From NCBI GenBank assembly GCA_045133915.1, contig JBGUUX010000100.1:1-64000 (forward strand): a stretch of 64,000 bases of DNA, given 5' to 3'. This DNA is from RGIG7300 sp045133915. Lineage in GTDB: Bacteria; Bacillota; Clostridia; Oscillospirales; CAG-272. The notes beneath the pieces are model-generated. The model had not been told where the DNA came from and searched no databases. It saw nothing but the letters and a program-made list of their open reading frames with translations. Shown here piece after piece: positions 1 to 12,600 of this stretch. The position numbers and the translations under genes are program-made. The first letter of the stretch is position 1. The number at the start of each line of letters is the position of its first letter.

Positions 1-584
1 ACCTCTGTTGCCGTAGTAGTGGTCGGGTAGTTCTTAAGTATATCCAAATTAGAGAATATCTCAAAGGATGCGCCGTCTGTTCCGGGCACCCCGTTGAAAG
101 CGCCGTTGTCGGCATCCTCTTTTAACTTTTTAGCATCAGTTATTACTTCATTAATCGCAGCGACAAGAGAGGTCTTGTCTTTCGAGTCAAGACCTGCGAT
201 ATCACCTATTCTTGCAGACATCTGTTCCCACAGGTCAAGATTATATGTAATACTCTCATCACCCGAAGGATCTGCACCACTTTTAACAGGCTGTGTCACC
301 GCCCATGTTGTTGGTATTATAACACTACCGTCACCTTTTATACCGTAAACTCCTATAGCGACAGGTATGTCTGCAAGCTGTAACACTTCATAAGGAAATT
401 CCACAACAGTATCTATATTAGGTACATCCTTTACTACGTTACCCTGGGTAAACACAGCTGTTTTAGCAAGTCCGTTCCAGTCCTCATCAAATCTAAACTC
501 AACTCTTGAGCCAACCATACCGACAGTTAACACATCAGTCTGTCTAATAACTGCCTTTGCGCCTGTGACATCAATTTTATACAA
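1..584 (-). CDS. Phage tail fibre / upper baseplate-like protein, N-terminal part (runs off window)
   Basis: Open frame of 194 codons from a TTG start at 584 (GGAGGTG five bases upstream) to the window edge. It begins YKIDVTGAKAVIRQ and contains the FDEDWNGLAKTAVFT segment typical of small N-terminal domains of Firmicutes phage fibre/baseplate proteins. A stretch with GADPSGDESITYNLDLWEQM follows, then a helical neck and a collagen-like turn (GVPGTDG), which suggests a fibrous continuation. It lies just after the terminator that ends the giant gene, so it may have its own promoter. Family resemblance is from memory; the C-terminal receptor-binding part is not visible. Confidence 0.72.
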   Translation of the reverse strand, partial: MYKIDVTGAKAVIRQTDVLTVGMVGSRVEFRFDEDWNGLAKTAVFTQGNVVKDVPNIDTVVEFPYEVLQLADIPVAIGVYGIKGDGSVIIPTTWAVTQPVKSGADPSGDESITYNLDLWEQMSARIGDIAGLDSKDKTSLVAAINEVITDAKKLKEDADNGAFNGVPGTDGASFEIFSNLDILKNYPTTTTATE

Positions 585-628
585 TTCTACACCTCCAACT
601 CAATCTATTGTCCTATAAAAAGAATAAC

Positions 629-663
629 AAAAAGCGGCGCCGGTTTTCTATCCCGACGCCGCC
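629..663 (-). terminator. Rho-independent terminator after the giant phage gene
   Basis: On the minus strand a GC-rich hairpin (GCGGCGTCGG paired with CCGGCGCCGC, one G-U pair, loop of about 7) is followed by TTTTTG. It starts within 10 bases of the stop codon of the 4739-codon gene. Confidence 0.85.
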
Positions 664-670
664 TCTTAGC

Positions 671-3600
671 TTAATGCCAAGGTGCTTCGTATATTCTGCT
701 TGCTGCCCAACCATTCAGGTAGTACAGAGCATCCTTCTGTTCAGTTGTGATAGGAAGAGAGTCAATAACGATCATAACCTGGGACTTAACCGATCCAGCG
801 TCGGTCTTGCCGTCACCGTCCGCGTCTACTCCCTTAATTCCCTTTCTTTCTTCAACATATTGTGCATATTCAGGTACGCCAAGCCCTGTATATGCAAGCT
901 CGTTGTAATATGTGGATACCTGTACTTCAGTCAGCTCGTAACCAGGATATTCACGCTTGAAGTCTATGTGCTGGACCTTGGTCTCAGCCTCATCCATTGT
1001 CAGACCTCCATGCTCGATCATAATATCAATGGCCTTGCTTCTTGCGAAATATCCTTCCTCATAACCGGACTTCGTATAGCTTGCAAGAGAGGATTGAGCC
1101 TCTTCCATAGTCTTTCCGTCGAAGCTTACCATAATGTTTATCAGCTCAGCCGCGGAAATATTCCCCTCCTTAAACTGTTCGCTGCGGTTACCGTATGTAT
1201 AACCATGCTTTTCCTCGAAGTCCCATTCGGAAACCTTCTGCTGTGCCTGAGCCTTGGTATATCCGCCATAGCGCACATACATCTCGACAGCTCTTGAAGC
1301 AGTGATCTCACCGTCCAAATACTTGGTCTTGATATCGTCGAACTCAATCCCGGTTACGACCTTGCTGCTCCACTTGTTGACGGCAGCGGTAATTTCCTCA
1401 CTGTCCATATTGAAATGCTTTGTCAACATGCTGGTGGCCTGCTGCTTCGTGATCTTACCTTCCTTGTACCATGTACCTATTTCGCCCTTAAGCTGGCTGA
1501 GAACATCTTTCTCAGTATAGCCGTGAGATACAAGCTCGTCCATAGCGGCACCGAAGTCGCCTCCGTTGCGTACCGCATCATAGAGTTTATCATATCTCGA
1601 ATAGCTTCCGTCCGGATCTTCCCATTCCGCAATGATGAAATATGCCTCGTTTTCGGTATCTACAATGCCTTTTTCGATAAGCTCTTTTGTAGCTTCCTCG
1701 GCGGTGAGATATCCGTCTTGGTATGCATATTTTATCTGCGCCTGCTCGCTCGGCTCGTAGCTCTTGACCTTAAGGCTCGGCGCCATGCTTCCTACAGTGC
1801 TATTCCATGCGGTTACAAACTCTCTTGTCGTTGTCGCCATAGGTAGGCCGGTCATACCAGCAATCGCCTGCAACAGCTTATATACGCCGCCGTACCAGGT
1901 GTAATTGGTATCAGCTCCGCTTCTTCTGTCATGCAGGATTTTAATGCCATCAACAAGAACATCCCACCACTGCATTATTACAGACTGCGGTGCATTTCCA
2001 TAGGTATCTACTCCAAACACGGAAAGTAACTCCTTTAACAGTTCATAAACGTCACTCAAAATAGGCAGCTTGTTTATGGGAACAAGTTCGTCAATGACGT
2101 TTCCCTTAAATGCCTCAAGCCATTTTTCCAGAAAGTTTTCGTAATCATCATCGTCACGCCATGCGTCGGCCACGGCCTGTACTGCCGCAAGCATTACTGC
2201 GCTTATCGCGTATACATAGGCGGTGCGAATGATTTTATCTTTGTTCCGCTTCCATGCCTCCTGCTTGGTAAAACCGCGCTGAATATCCGCATGGTACTTG
2301 TCGTAAGCGTCAACCAGCATGCTCGCGGTAGTCGTAGGCTCCGACATAAAGGAACCGAGATATCTTGCAACAACACCTTTACTACGAAGATACTCATTTT
2401 TGGTAAGTACGCTATCTACAACCTGAGTCTTGTATATAACTTCCTCAAAGAGTTCTGTTACAGCTTCATAGAAGCCCTCGCTCTTAGGTGTAAGCTTCTG
2501 CTTCTTTATGACTTCCTGCTTTGCCGCGCTCCACATAGCCGCCCAGGTCATAAGGTCAGCTTTTTCAGCTCCCCACATTCCCACGTCGTTTACCTTGTCA
2601 AGAACGGTAGAACGGTGCTTGATGATCTCGGTCAAGCCGCGGGAGATGTTAATGTCATAAAATCCAAGTGATTTCCATGCAGCAATACCGCTGTATTTCT
2701 GCATTTCTTCAATATTACGCTGTATTGCTTTAGGATCAAGCTTCATCCCCTTAAGGATAGAGCTATAATCTATCACCTGTGCCGCCCTGGTTATCGCCAT
2801 AGGCTGCTGCATTACAACTCGGAGGTTATACGCAACCTGCGCCATATTGTACTGACGAAGGGCATTAAGACCGGTGGTGTCGGTCGGTACTCCCTGCGCC
2901 TCTGTACCATTAAACGCTTTAAGGATGTTTATAACAAAGGTCTGGGCATATCCCTGTCTGCCGCTACCCGGTCTTGTTTCCTCCGGTACACCGTATACGC
3001 GGTCCATCTGATCACGAACGCTACCCAACACAGCGCGTGCGCCGTTTTCGTCCGGCTCACTCTTCTGCTGGTAATTAAACCATTTGATCGCGTCCACTAC
3101 GGGAAGTGCAAAGGCGTTATACTGCGCCATGCTTGCCATATGGTTGGCAAATACATCGAATATGCTATACAGAACAATTCTGTTTTTTGCGCCCTCCTGT
3201 GTGCTCTTGGTAAAGCCCATGTTGAGAAGTGCGTACAGGCTTGCAGCCGCGGGGTGCTCCTCTGCATTTACCGAGAGGTGTCTACCGTCAGAGTTTATAG
3301 GGAAATAATTCTCTTCTCCGAACAGCTCCTCACCGAAGCGCTTAACGCTTACGTAGTTGCCCCACTTGCCGCCCTGTTCCTGCATAAACTTCTGTAGGGT
3401 GTCGGCTACCTCTTTCTGACGAGGTGTCAGAGTGGCTATTATACGCTTCACATCGTTTTGGGTAAGAGTATGACCTACATCGGATATCTTCTTGTCGTTC
3501 GCCTTAAAGGTCGCCACACGGATACCTTCACCGAGTATATGACCAAGGGCCTGCGAACGTTTGCTCAGCTCATAGAAGGACATTATCGTGGATACCGGCA

Positions 3601-6600
3601 TTTTTATAATGTCGCCGCCTACACGAATCTCCTTAATTTCCTTTTCCCAAGCTTTAACCTCAGCCGCGGTGTACGCCTTTTCCGCAAACTCCTGTATCTT
3701 CTTTGTATTGAAGGCCAGAGTTGCCTGTCCTCGGCGCAATCCGTCATATATAGCCTTACCGCCGTCACCGAAACGCTCAAAGGCGTAAGCGGGACGCATC
3801 TGCTGCCATAATACGAAGTTGGATATATTTCCGGTATGCGGTCCGGCACTTTTCATCGCTCCGAGGGATAGAATAGTATCGTCACCCGCTTCATATACAT
3901 GCTGGAACATTGCGTTTACATGGAATTTATTAAAGTTTTGGATATACGCCTTTAAATTCCGCACAACAAGAGAAAGCTCTTTCAGCTCTGCTGCAGTCAT
4001 CTGATTGATAATAAATTCCCCGTTATTGTTCTCAACAAGTGCCTGTGCTGCGGTTATGAAGGTATCAAGACGATCCATGAAGTTTTCAGGAAGATCTGTA
4101 TATCCGTTGTACATATCGCCCACATTGGCATGCGGCTTCAATGTTGCCTTCAGATCATTCATCCTCTTTATGAATTCCTTATCAGCCACCGTAGGATTGC
4201 CGCCCTTAAGGGACTGCTTACTCATAAAGTTGATAGAGGAAAGGAACGGAATTACCGAGCCTTTCAGCGCGTCGGGAATATGCTTTACAACGTCTTTGTT
4301 GTTCGGGTGCAGCACCCAATTACTCAGCTCATCCACGTCGGCGCGAATTCTTTCACGGTATTTCTTTATATCCGCCGCGTTATTTCTACGGTCACGCCAG
4401 CGCTTAAGGATTTCCTTACCATGTTCGCGCTCGGCCTGCTCAATAACCTTGCGGGCTTTTTCAAGGACCTTTCTCAGTACCGCTTTTTCTTCGATGGTGA
4501 AAAGGTCGTCATTCTCCGCCTTTATCTGATCGTCAAGGATATGCATACGGTTAAGAGTTTCGGCTGCAGCTTCTCTGTCAACCTTTTCACCAAACTGCTG
4601 TTCTTTATACAGTCTGCCCTGTTCTATCCTCTTTTCCTGCAGCTCTTCAAGCCTTGCAAGATGCTTTTGGAAGATATTAAGTGCGTCCTGTTCACCGGGT
4701 GTAAGCTCACCTATATTGATGTCACCCGCAGCCATAGCTAATATCTCGCGGTTTGTTAATGTGCTTGTTCGCTGCTGATATAGCGCGTCCTCACCTATAG
4801 TTCCTTCGGGTCTCGCATCATGCCCGAAGTGCTTTAATACACTTTCAGGAAGGACGTCCGGGAAGTACCTATTGACATATTCTAACAACTCTGCTATACT
4901 AATTGTGGAGTCGGTAGGAGTAGCGGACTTGTCCGTAATCTTCGGCAGCAATGCAGCCGACTCCTTTTTTGCGTTTGCGGAATAGAGTACATCTATTTCC
5001 GAAACCTCATTGGAGTATTTATTAACTACAAAGCTTGCTATATACAGATTTCCGTTCTGATTCTGTGCGGCTCCTATCAACACATATGCATTTTTGATTT
5101 CTACAGCTCTCGGAATTAGCTCATTCACCCTTATGGCGTTCTTGAGTACATTTCCAATTTCAACAAGTACGGGGGCCTGCGTGTTTATTCTTCGGTCAAG
5201 TCCGTGCACCAAACTTCTTTTAGGCACAATAACATCGGTGTCTATATCATTAACATGTACTACTGCATTGCCGTTTTCGTTGGTATAACCGACCGAAGCG
5301 GCATTTTTTAATGCAAAAGATACAATGTCCGCGCGTTTATATTTCACGCTATCGTCAACAGATGTCACAGCCATATCCGGTTTATTGACAAACCATTCAT
5401 AACTGTATCTTTCCTCACCTAAATATGCTCTTGCCTGATACTGAACATCCTCGCTGTCACTACCGTGCTGCTGTTCTGTTTTCGGTGCAAGCAGCTCCAT
5501 AACCTCGTTAAACCTTGCTCTTTTCTCTGCAAGCTCTTCGGCTTTTTCAAAAGGTTTAGAGATAATCTCCTGCTGAGCCTTAAGATCTGCGTTAACGTCA
5601 GAGAGTGACTGCTCGGCATATGTTATCATGTTTTCAAAGCCAGCTATAATTTCGCCTATGTGGTTTACCATTCTTGTGGTATTGGTGAGGTAAACATTGA
5701 ATTTATAGGTAGCATTACCCTGGATAAGACCTTTATATTCTGCAGTTTCTCTGAGCACTTTCAACTCAAAACCTGCGAAGGTGCCCACGGTAACATATGT
5801 TCCCTGAACAGCTTTAGCAGCTATTTCTGCGGCGAGAGCTGCGCCAGCATCCTTCTTATCGGTATATACCTGGCCGCCTACATTCATAGAGAATTTGCCC
5901 TCAGAGTATGTATCTACTCTTGATTTAATATCCTCGCGTATATTGGCGATACGGGTAGTATAGTAAGCTATCTTCTGCTCGTCGTCTGAAAGCTTGGTTT
6001 TTGCAAGGCGAATACTGGAATTGTAAGCTTTCTGCAGGTTTTCAAGCTTCTTGATCGCATCGGTGAGCTTTGTCTGTTCCTCAATGAGAGGATTACCGGA
6101 AGCCAAAGCCTTTACTTCAGCAGCAGAAAGAGTAACCTCTCCGGTATCTTCCGCAGTTCTGCCAACATCTTCACCGTTCATTATCTGACCTATGAAGTGC
6201 TGCTTACGGTCAAGAATATCCCAAAGTCTTGAGTCAAAGCTGCCCTTTGTAACATAAACGTATTTGGAAACTTCCTCGTTGATGTTCTTCTGTCTGAAAG
6301 CACGACCATCTCTCTGCTCTACGTCACCCGGTCTCCAGGGTGCATCAAGATGATGTATTGCTACAATACGCTTCTGCGCGTTCATACCAACACCCATTTT
6401 GCCTGTAGAGCCTATAAGAACACGGACCTTACCATCATTAACATCTGCAAAGAGCTGTTTTCTCTTGGCATCGGAGTCTGCTTCATGGATAAATGCTATT
6501 TCCTTTGCGGGTATACCGGCCTTGACAAGATATGCTCGCATATCGTCATAAAGCTTTGCACTGCCCTCGTCAAAAGCATCATCAACATTATCAGCGGTAT

Positions 6601-9600
6601 TATCCACCTTGTTCTTGTCGCTGCCCTTAGGAGTAGCCATATCACAGAATATAATCTGTGTTCCCTTGATGCTGGAGCTATCCTTGTATTCTGCAAGTAC
6701 ATTTTCACAGCAGCGGTATATCTTAGAGCCTGCCTCATAAGGGAGAGAAGGATCTATCATTCTCTGTGTATAAGAGACTTTTCTACCGTCACTTGTGATT
6801 TTCAGCATATTATCTATGCTGGGATCAACAGACTTGACTACCTCTGCTCTTTTCTGAAGCTGCAGCATATAGTCCTTCTGGAATTGTCCGGGCTCACACT
6901 CAACGATTTTAACAGCGCCGCCCTTCATCTTGGGGATTTTAAGGCCGGGAACATCTGTCAATACATCTGAAAAGCTACGGAATAATAACTGAAGCTCGTT
7001 GAGGTTTCGGAAGTTTGCAAATACCTGCTTCTGTCTCATGCCGGTACCGCTGGGGTTGATCTCCCACTTGTTCACAACCTCACCAAACTGCTTAGCCCAT
7101 GCATCAAAGGATTTCAGGCCGAGCTGTTCAAGCACATCGGGCTGCAGATATCGCTGCATGATGTAAAGCTCCACCATGGAGTTCATAACGGGAGTTGCTG
7201 TTGCAAATACAATACCGCGACCACCGTTCATACCCTGCAGGTATCTAACCTTTGTATAAAGGTCAAATGCTCTCTGAGATCCCTTTGCACTACCGAGACC
7301 GGCAACATTTGTCATCTTAGATACATACTCAAGATTTTTGAAGTTATGCGCTTCATCGACAAACAAGCTGTCAATGCCGAGCATTTCAAAATCGATGTTA
7401 TCCTCGTCCTTCGGTTTTGAAGTAAGCTCTTTCAGCTTCTTTTCAAGCTGAGCTTTCTTCTTTTCCATTTCCTTAACGGTAAGGCCCTTGCCGTCTCTGC
7501 TTTCAGCTTTTTCCTCAGCTATTGCATTAATGATCTCGTCAATCTGTTCCTCGTAGAACTTTGTCTGATACTCAGCCGACATAGGAATTTTCTCGAACTG
7601 CTCATAAGAAACGATTACCGCATCATAGTCGCCGTTTGCTATCTTGTTTGTAAATACCTTTCTGTTTGCAGGAGTGAAGCTCTTATCGTCTGCCACCAAT
7701 ATACGTGATGCAGGGAAATAGCTGTGGAACTCTACGCCCCACTGTGCTACAAGAGCTTTTGGAACAACGAACACAGGCTTCTTAACAACACCAAGTTCGC
7801 GGAGCTTCATAGCAGCAGCCGCCATTTCAAGGGTTTTACCTGCGCCCACACGGTGTGCAAGCAAGGTATTACCGCCGGAAGATATGATACGGTGTACAGC
7901 ATTTGCCTGATGCTCTCTTAATTTAAAATCAGCATTGATGCCATTAACAGTAAGATTGCTTCCGTCATACTTGGGATTAACGATAGCGTTAAAGGTTTCA
8001 TTATAAAGCTTTGCAAGCTCTGTTCTGCGGGTTTCATCTTTCCACAGCCAGTCCTCAAACTCCTTCTGAATTGCCTTTACCTTTTCGTTTGCTGCTTCTG
8101 TTTCAGCTTCGTTAAGGACAGAGATCTTCTTGCCGTCAGGTCCTTCAACAGTGTCATTAACTTTTACAGTACGGCTGCCCATCATAGCGTCGATAAGCTC
8201 AAGGAAGGATTTACGTGCAGTACCCCAGGTCTGAGTATTATAGTAGCTGGCCTTAAGTCTCTTATTATTGAGAGTTATCTTAAACTCTCCGCTAACTGTG
8301 CGTCCCACTTCAACATCAGGGCCGCTATAGCTATTGGGATTGTTTCTACCGCCGAGCATATGTGCAATAAAGTCAGCATATACCTCGTTGGGAATAAACG
8401 TAGCACCGGGAGTTATGTATATCTCATTATAGGGAATATCTTTAGGAATAACGCGTCGCAGTTCTTCAATGTTATGTGCATAGTCCTTGTCATAAGGAAC
8501 AAGCGACTCTGCCTCGCGCAGCTTTGCTCTGACATTACCTGCAAGGTATGATTCACGTGCTACAAGTGTACCGTTTCTTGTCTTGAAGGCAAGGCGGGAA
8601 GCGATAACTTCATTTGTAACATCTTCTACCGTTCTGCTGGTAAGCTTTGCGATCAGCTCAGTATCCACGCCTCCGGTAAGATTAAGAGAAGCAATAACAC
8701 CTTCGCTGACACTGTCAACGTGTGTAACAGTCTTATTTGCGCTTATAGTGTCCTTAGTAAAGATATCAGCCTTGGTTGCTGTTTTCTTCTTTACATCGTA
8801 GTTTTCAAGGGAAAGGATTGAATAACTGTCGGGATCACTGTCAATAGCTTTTCTGTTTGCGGGGGAATTAATATATCCGTATTCCTTTACAAAGCTATCA
8901 TAAGCAGTATTCAGCGCCTTTCTTGACTGCTTTACTATTTTTGCATCAACGCCCTGCTGCAGGTTATTGGCAAGCGTTCTATATGCATCACGGATACCAA
9001 GCATGCCCGCAATTCTCTTTGCAGTCTTTTCATCGGTATCATACTTTACAAGCTGGCCATTTTCGCTTCTTGAAATACTACCGTCCTTATTAACTACAAA
9101 TCCGCCCGCCTTGGTTTTCTTTGTAGCTCTTTCAACTGCAAAATTGGTCTTTTCAGGTGAAAGCTTTGCAATATAGGTCATTTCACCTTTTATATTCTTA
9201 AAAGCTTCTCTGATCTGATCGTCAATGGTGCCGCGATCCTTAAGAGGTTCATAGGTAAGAGTACGGGAACCGTACATACCACTCTTTGTAACAGGAGTAC
9301 CAAGTACCATTTCGGGATGCTCTTTGAAGTAATTGCTTACATAAGAGCCGTGGTTATAATCATAATCAGCATTTAAGAAGTCCGCACCTGAGTATTCTGT
9401 GCCACCCTCACGCTTTTTAAGGATGAGAATATCGGTAACAACCTCTGTTCCTGCATTGTCCTTAAATGATGTGTTAGGAAGTCTGATAGCACCGAGAAGG
9501 TCAGCACGCTCCATCATATACTGACGGATTGCAGCATCCTTAGAGTCCATGGTAAAGGAAGATGTAATAAACATCACTATACCACCGGGACGCACCTTAT

Positions 9601-12600
9601 CAATAGACTTTGCAAAGAAATAATTATGAATTGACTTAGTAACTCTCTTAGGATATGTTCTGTCAACTACACCGAAGTTACCAAAGGGAACGTTACCAAT
9701 AGCAACATCCATATAGTTATCGGGTATATTAGCAGTTTCAAAGCCCTGGATACGAACATCAGAGTTAGGATAAAGGTATTTTGCAATCTGACCGGTAATA
9801 CGATCCAGCTCAACCATAGTCCAACTGTTGACCTTTGCGCTCATGTCTGCAGGCATAGCACCCACAAAGTTACCAACACCGGAGGAAGGCTCCAGCATAC
9901 GGCCACCCTTAAAGCCAAGCTGTTTCAGACCGTCATACATAGCCTTGATAACCTCAACAGAAGTATAGTGAGCATTCTTTGTAGATGCTGACATATCCTT
10001 GTATTCCTGCTCGGTGATAACACCTTCATCAACAAGGGACCTCAGCTCTTCAAATTCACTCGCCCAACCGTCCTTTGCGGTCATTTCGCTTCTACGGGTA
10101 TCTCTATTGTACTTCATTTCGCCAAAAGCATTGGCAAGTCCACCCCAACCAACATATTTGGAGAGTATTTCCTGCTCTGCTGCTGTGGCATATCTGTCCT
10201 CTGTAGCAAGCTGCTTTATAAGTCTTATAGCGTCAACGTTTGCGCGGAAACGTGCTTTTTCGCCTGTAGGAAGGTTAAGGCTGTCACCTATAACAAAGTT
10301 ATTGCCTTTAGGTTTCTCTGTTGACTTCTGCTCAATCTGCTTCTCAACTTCTTCGTGAAGCTGCTCAGCCTTTATTTCAGTTTCCTGCTCAGGTGTCAGC
10401 TCATCATTTCGTCGTAAATCTCCGACCTCACTAACTCCCTCGCTCCTGCCAGACCTATCTGTTGTGTCAGGTCTATCATCATCTCGTGAAGTCTCTGTCC
10501 CTCGCTCTGAAGAGTCTGTAACAGTGTCCCCTCCTGATGAAGTTTCCTGTACATCTTCGACTTGTGATCCATCCAGTAATCGTGAAGTTCCCTGCCCATC
10601 GGCGTCAGATCCCAATACTGTTTGTCCGTTATCAACATTTTCTGTGCCATTTGTGGTAGCCTCCTCTATGTTTTCAGTAGGTGTGATAGCTTCTTCGGTG
10701 ACAACCTGCTCTCTGATCTCTGTTGGAGCTATATGAGTAAGCTTTGTATTTGCGTTTATAGCTTCAACAACCTCGTCACGTTCTTCCTGAGTAGCATTTT
10801 CCATTACCTCAGCAAAGCTCTTAGGAGCAGACTCAACAGGTTTTACCTCTGCCTCATAAGCCTTATTCAAAGCCTCGGTTATAGCTTCACGCTCTGCATA
10901 GCCATACCAAACCTTGTTTTTACCATGCCAACGGAATTTGTTTTCCTTGAGAACGTCTCTTACTGCATCGGAAGGCTTCTCATTGAAAGTAATTTCAAGA
11001 GATCCACGCTCCACATTATCAGTAATGGTAAATCCGTGTTCGCTTGTGGTAGTCTTAGGCTCAGTTTTAGTCTTAGGTTCCGCTACTTTAGTCTTAGATT
11101 TAGTCTCTGAAACCTTTTCGTCAACTGTTTCGGCGACCACGTCCTCTGCCACTGTCGCCTGATAATTCTCAACAGCCTGAACAGCAACATTGTCAAACAG
11201 ATTTACAATGCTCTCTACATAATGAACAGCGTCACCGACCTGCTCTTTAAGCGCGTTAGCCTCGCGGGACCTGTTGTGACCTATAGAATTAAAATACTCC
11301 CTCAGAATATTTACAAACTCTTTCAGCTTTTCAAGCAGCTTATCAAATATTGTCTTATGGTTGATAGCCAGCTTTTCAACGAAATTCGCATTAGGGAGAA
11401 TGTCGGTCATAGCCTCAGCTACTACCTCACGGCTGGCTTTGTCATAGCTCATACCGGGGTTTGCTGCCTGCTTCTCTTCTATAAGGTCCTGGACGTTCTC
11501 TCCGCGCTCTGTAAGCGTATCAAACACTACTTTTCTGAACACATTATACTGCACAGGATTCCAATTTTCAATAAAATGGGTAAATTCATGTGCAAATGTT
11601 CTGAGCATTGTATATTTTGCAAGGTCATTGACATCCTTGATCTTGGAAAGACCGGCATTTATATCAATATAGATAGTGCCGGGCTCACTATGCTTGTACT
11701 TACCCTGCGCTCCTTCATAACGGCCCTCAGCATTTGCCTCGCTGCGATAGAGTACAATATCAACACCGGTGGCCTCTGCATAGGTGGAGAGCAGCTTATA
11801 AGCGGTATTCTGCCTGTCATTAAAGGTCTTTTTAAGGTCGCTTATGGTCACGCCCTCGCCTCTAACAACACCCTTCTTCCTGCCGGTTTTGCCGTTCACA
11901 AGCTTTTTGTTGGCGGCTTCCTTTTCGGTAGCGGCAGTATCAGAGGCAGCCATGCCTGCCTTATACGCAAGCTCGCGCTGTGTCTCGGTCAGATAAGCTG
12001 TGCTCTCGCTGTTCATAGCATAAGAAAGCGAAACACCGCTATTACCCATATTGTACGCCTGCTCATATGCAGCATCATATTTGGCAACGTCCTGGCCTTC
12101 GTGGTAGGTATGTATCATAGCCTGAGCCTGTGCTCCATACTTCTTGGAAGCTTCCTCAATGGTGATAACATCTTCTTCGACATCGCTCGCTTCAGCAGCG
12201 TCCTCTACAGGCTCTATTTCCGCTTTTTGAGGCGCGTTTTTCGTAAGGGTAGGAGTTGTACTCTCGGGCGTTTTCGTACCCTCCTGCGTTATCTGTGCCT
12301 CGTCTACAAGGCGGCTATATACGTCGGGATTGATTCTGGCTGTATCTATCTTTCCGGTCCATGCGGAATCCGTAAAATACACAGTATCAGGATTCAGCTC
12401 TTCGGCAACCTGTTCGCCGTACTTGCTGTTCCTTATAGCCTGCTGTTCAGTTTCGGAGAGTTCTTCCCCTGCTGCCTGTTTTGCAAGCGCCGAACTGATG
12501 ACATCGATATCCGCAGTTTCGCCAAGGTCGGTGAGACGTGTTCCAGCCGCGCTCTTAATAGCGGCGATATCACCCTCTACTATTCCAGCCTCGTTAGACT

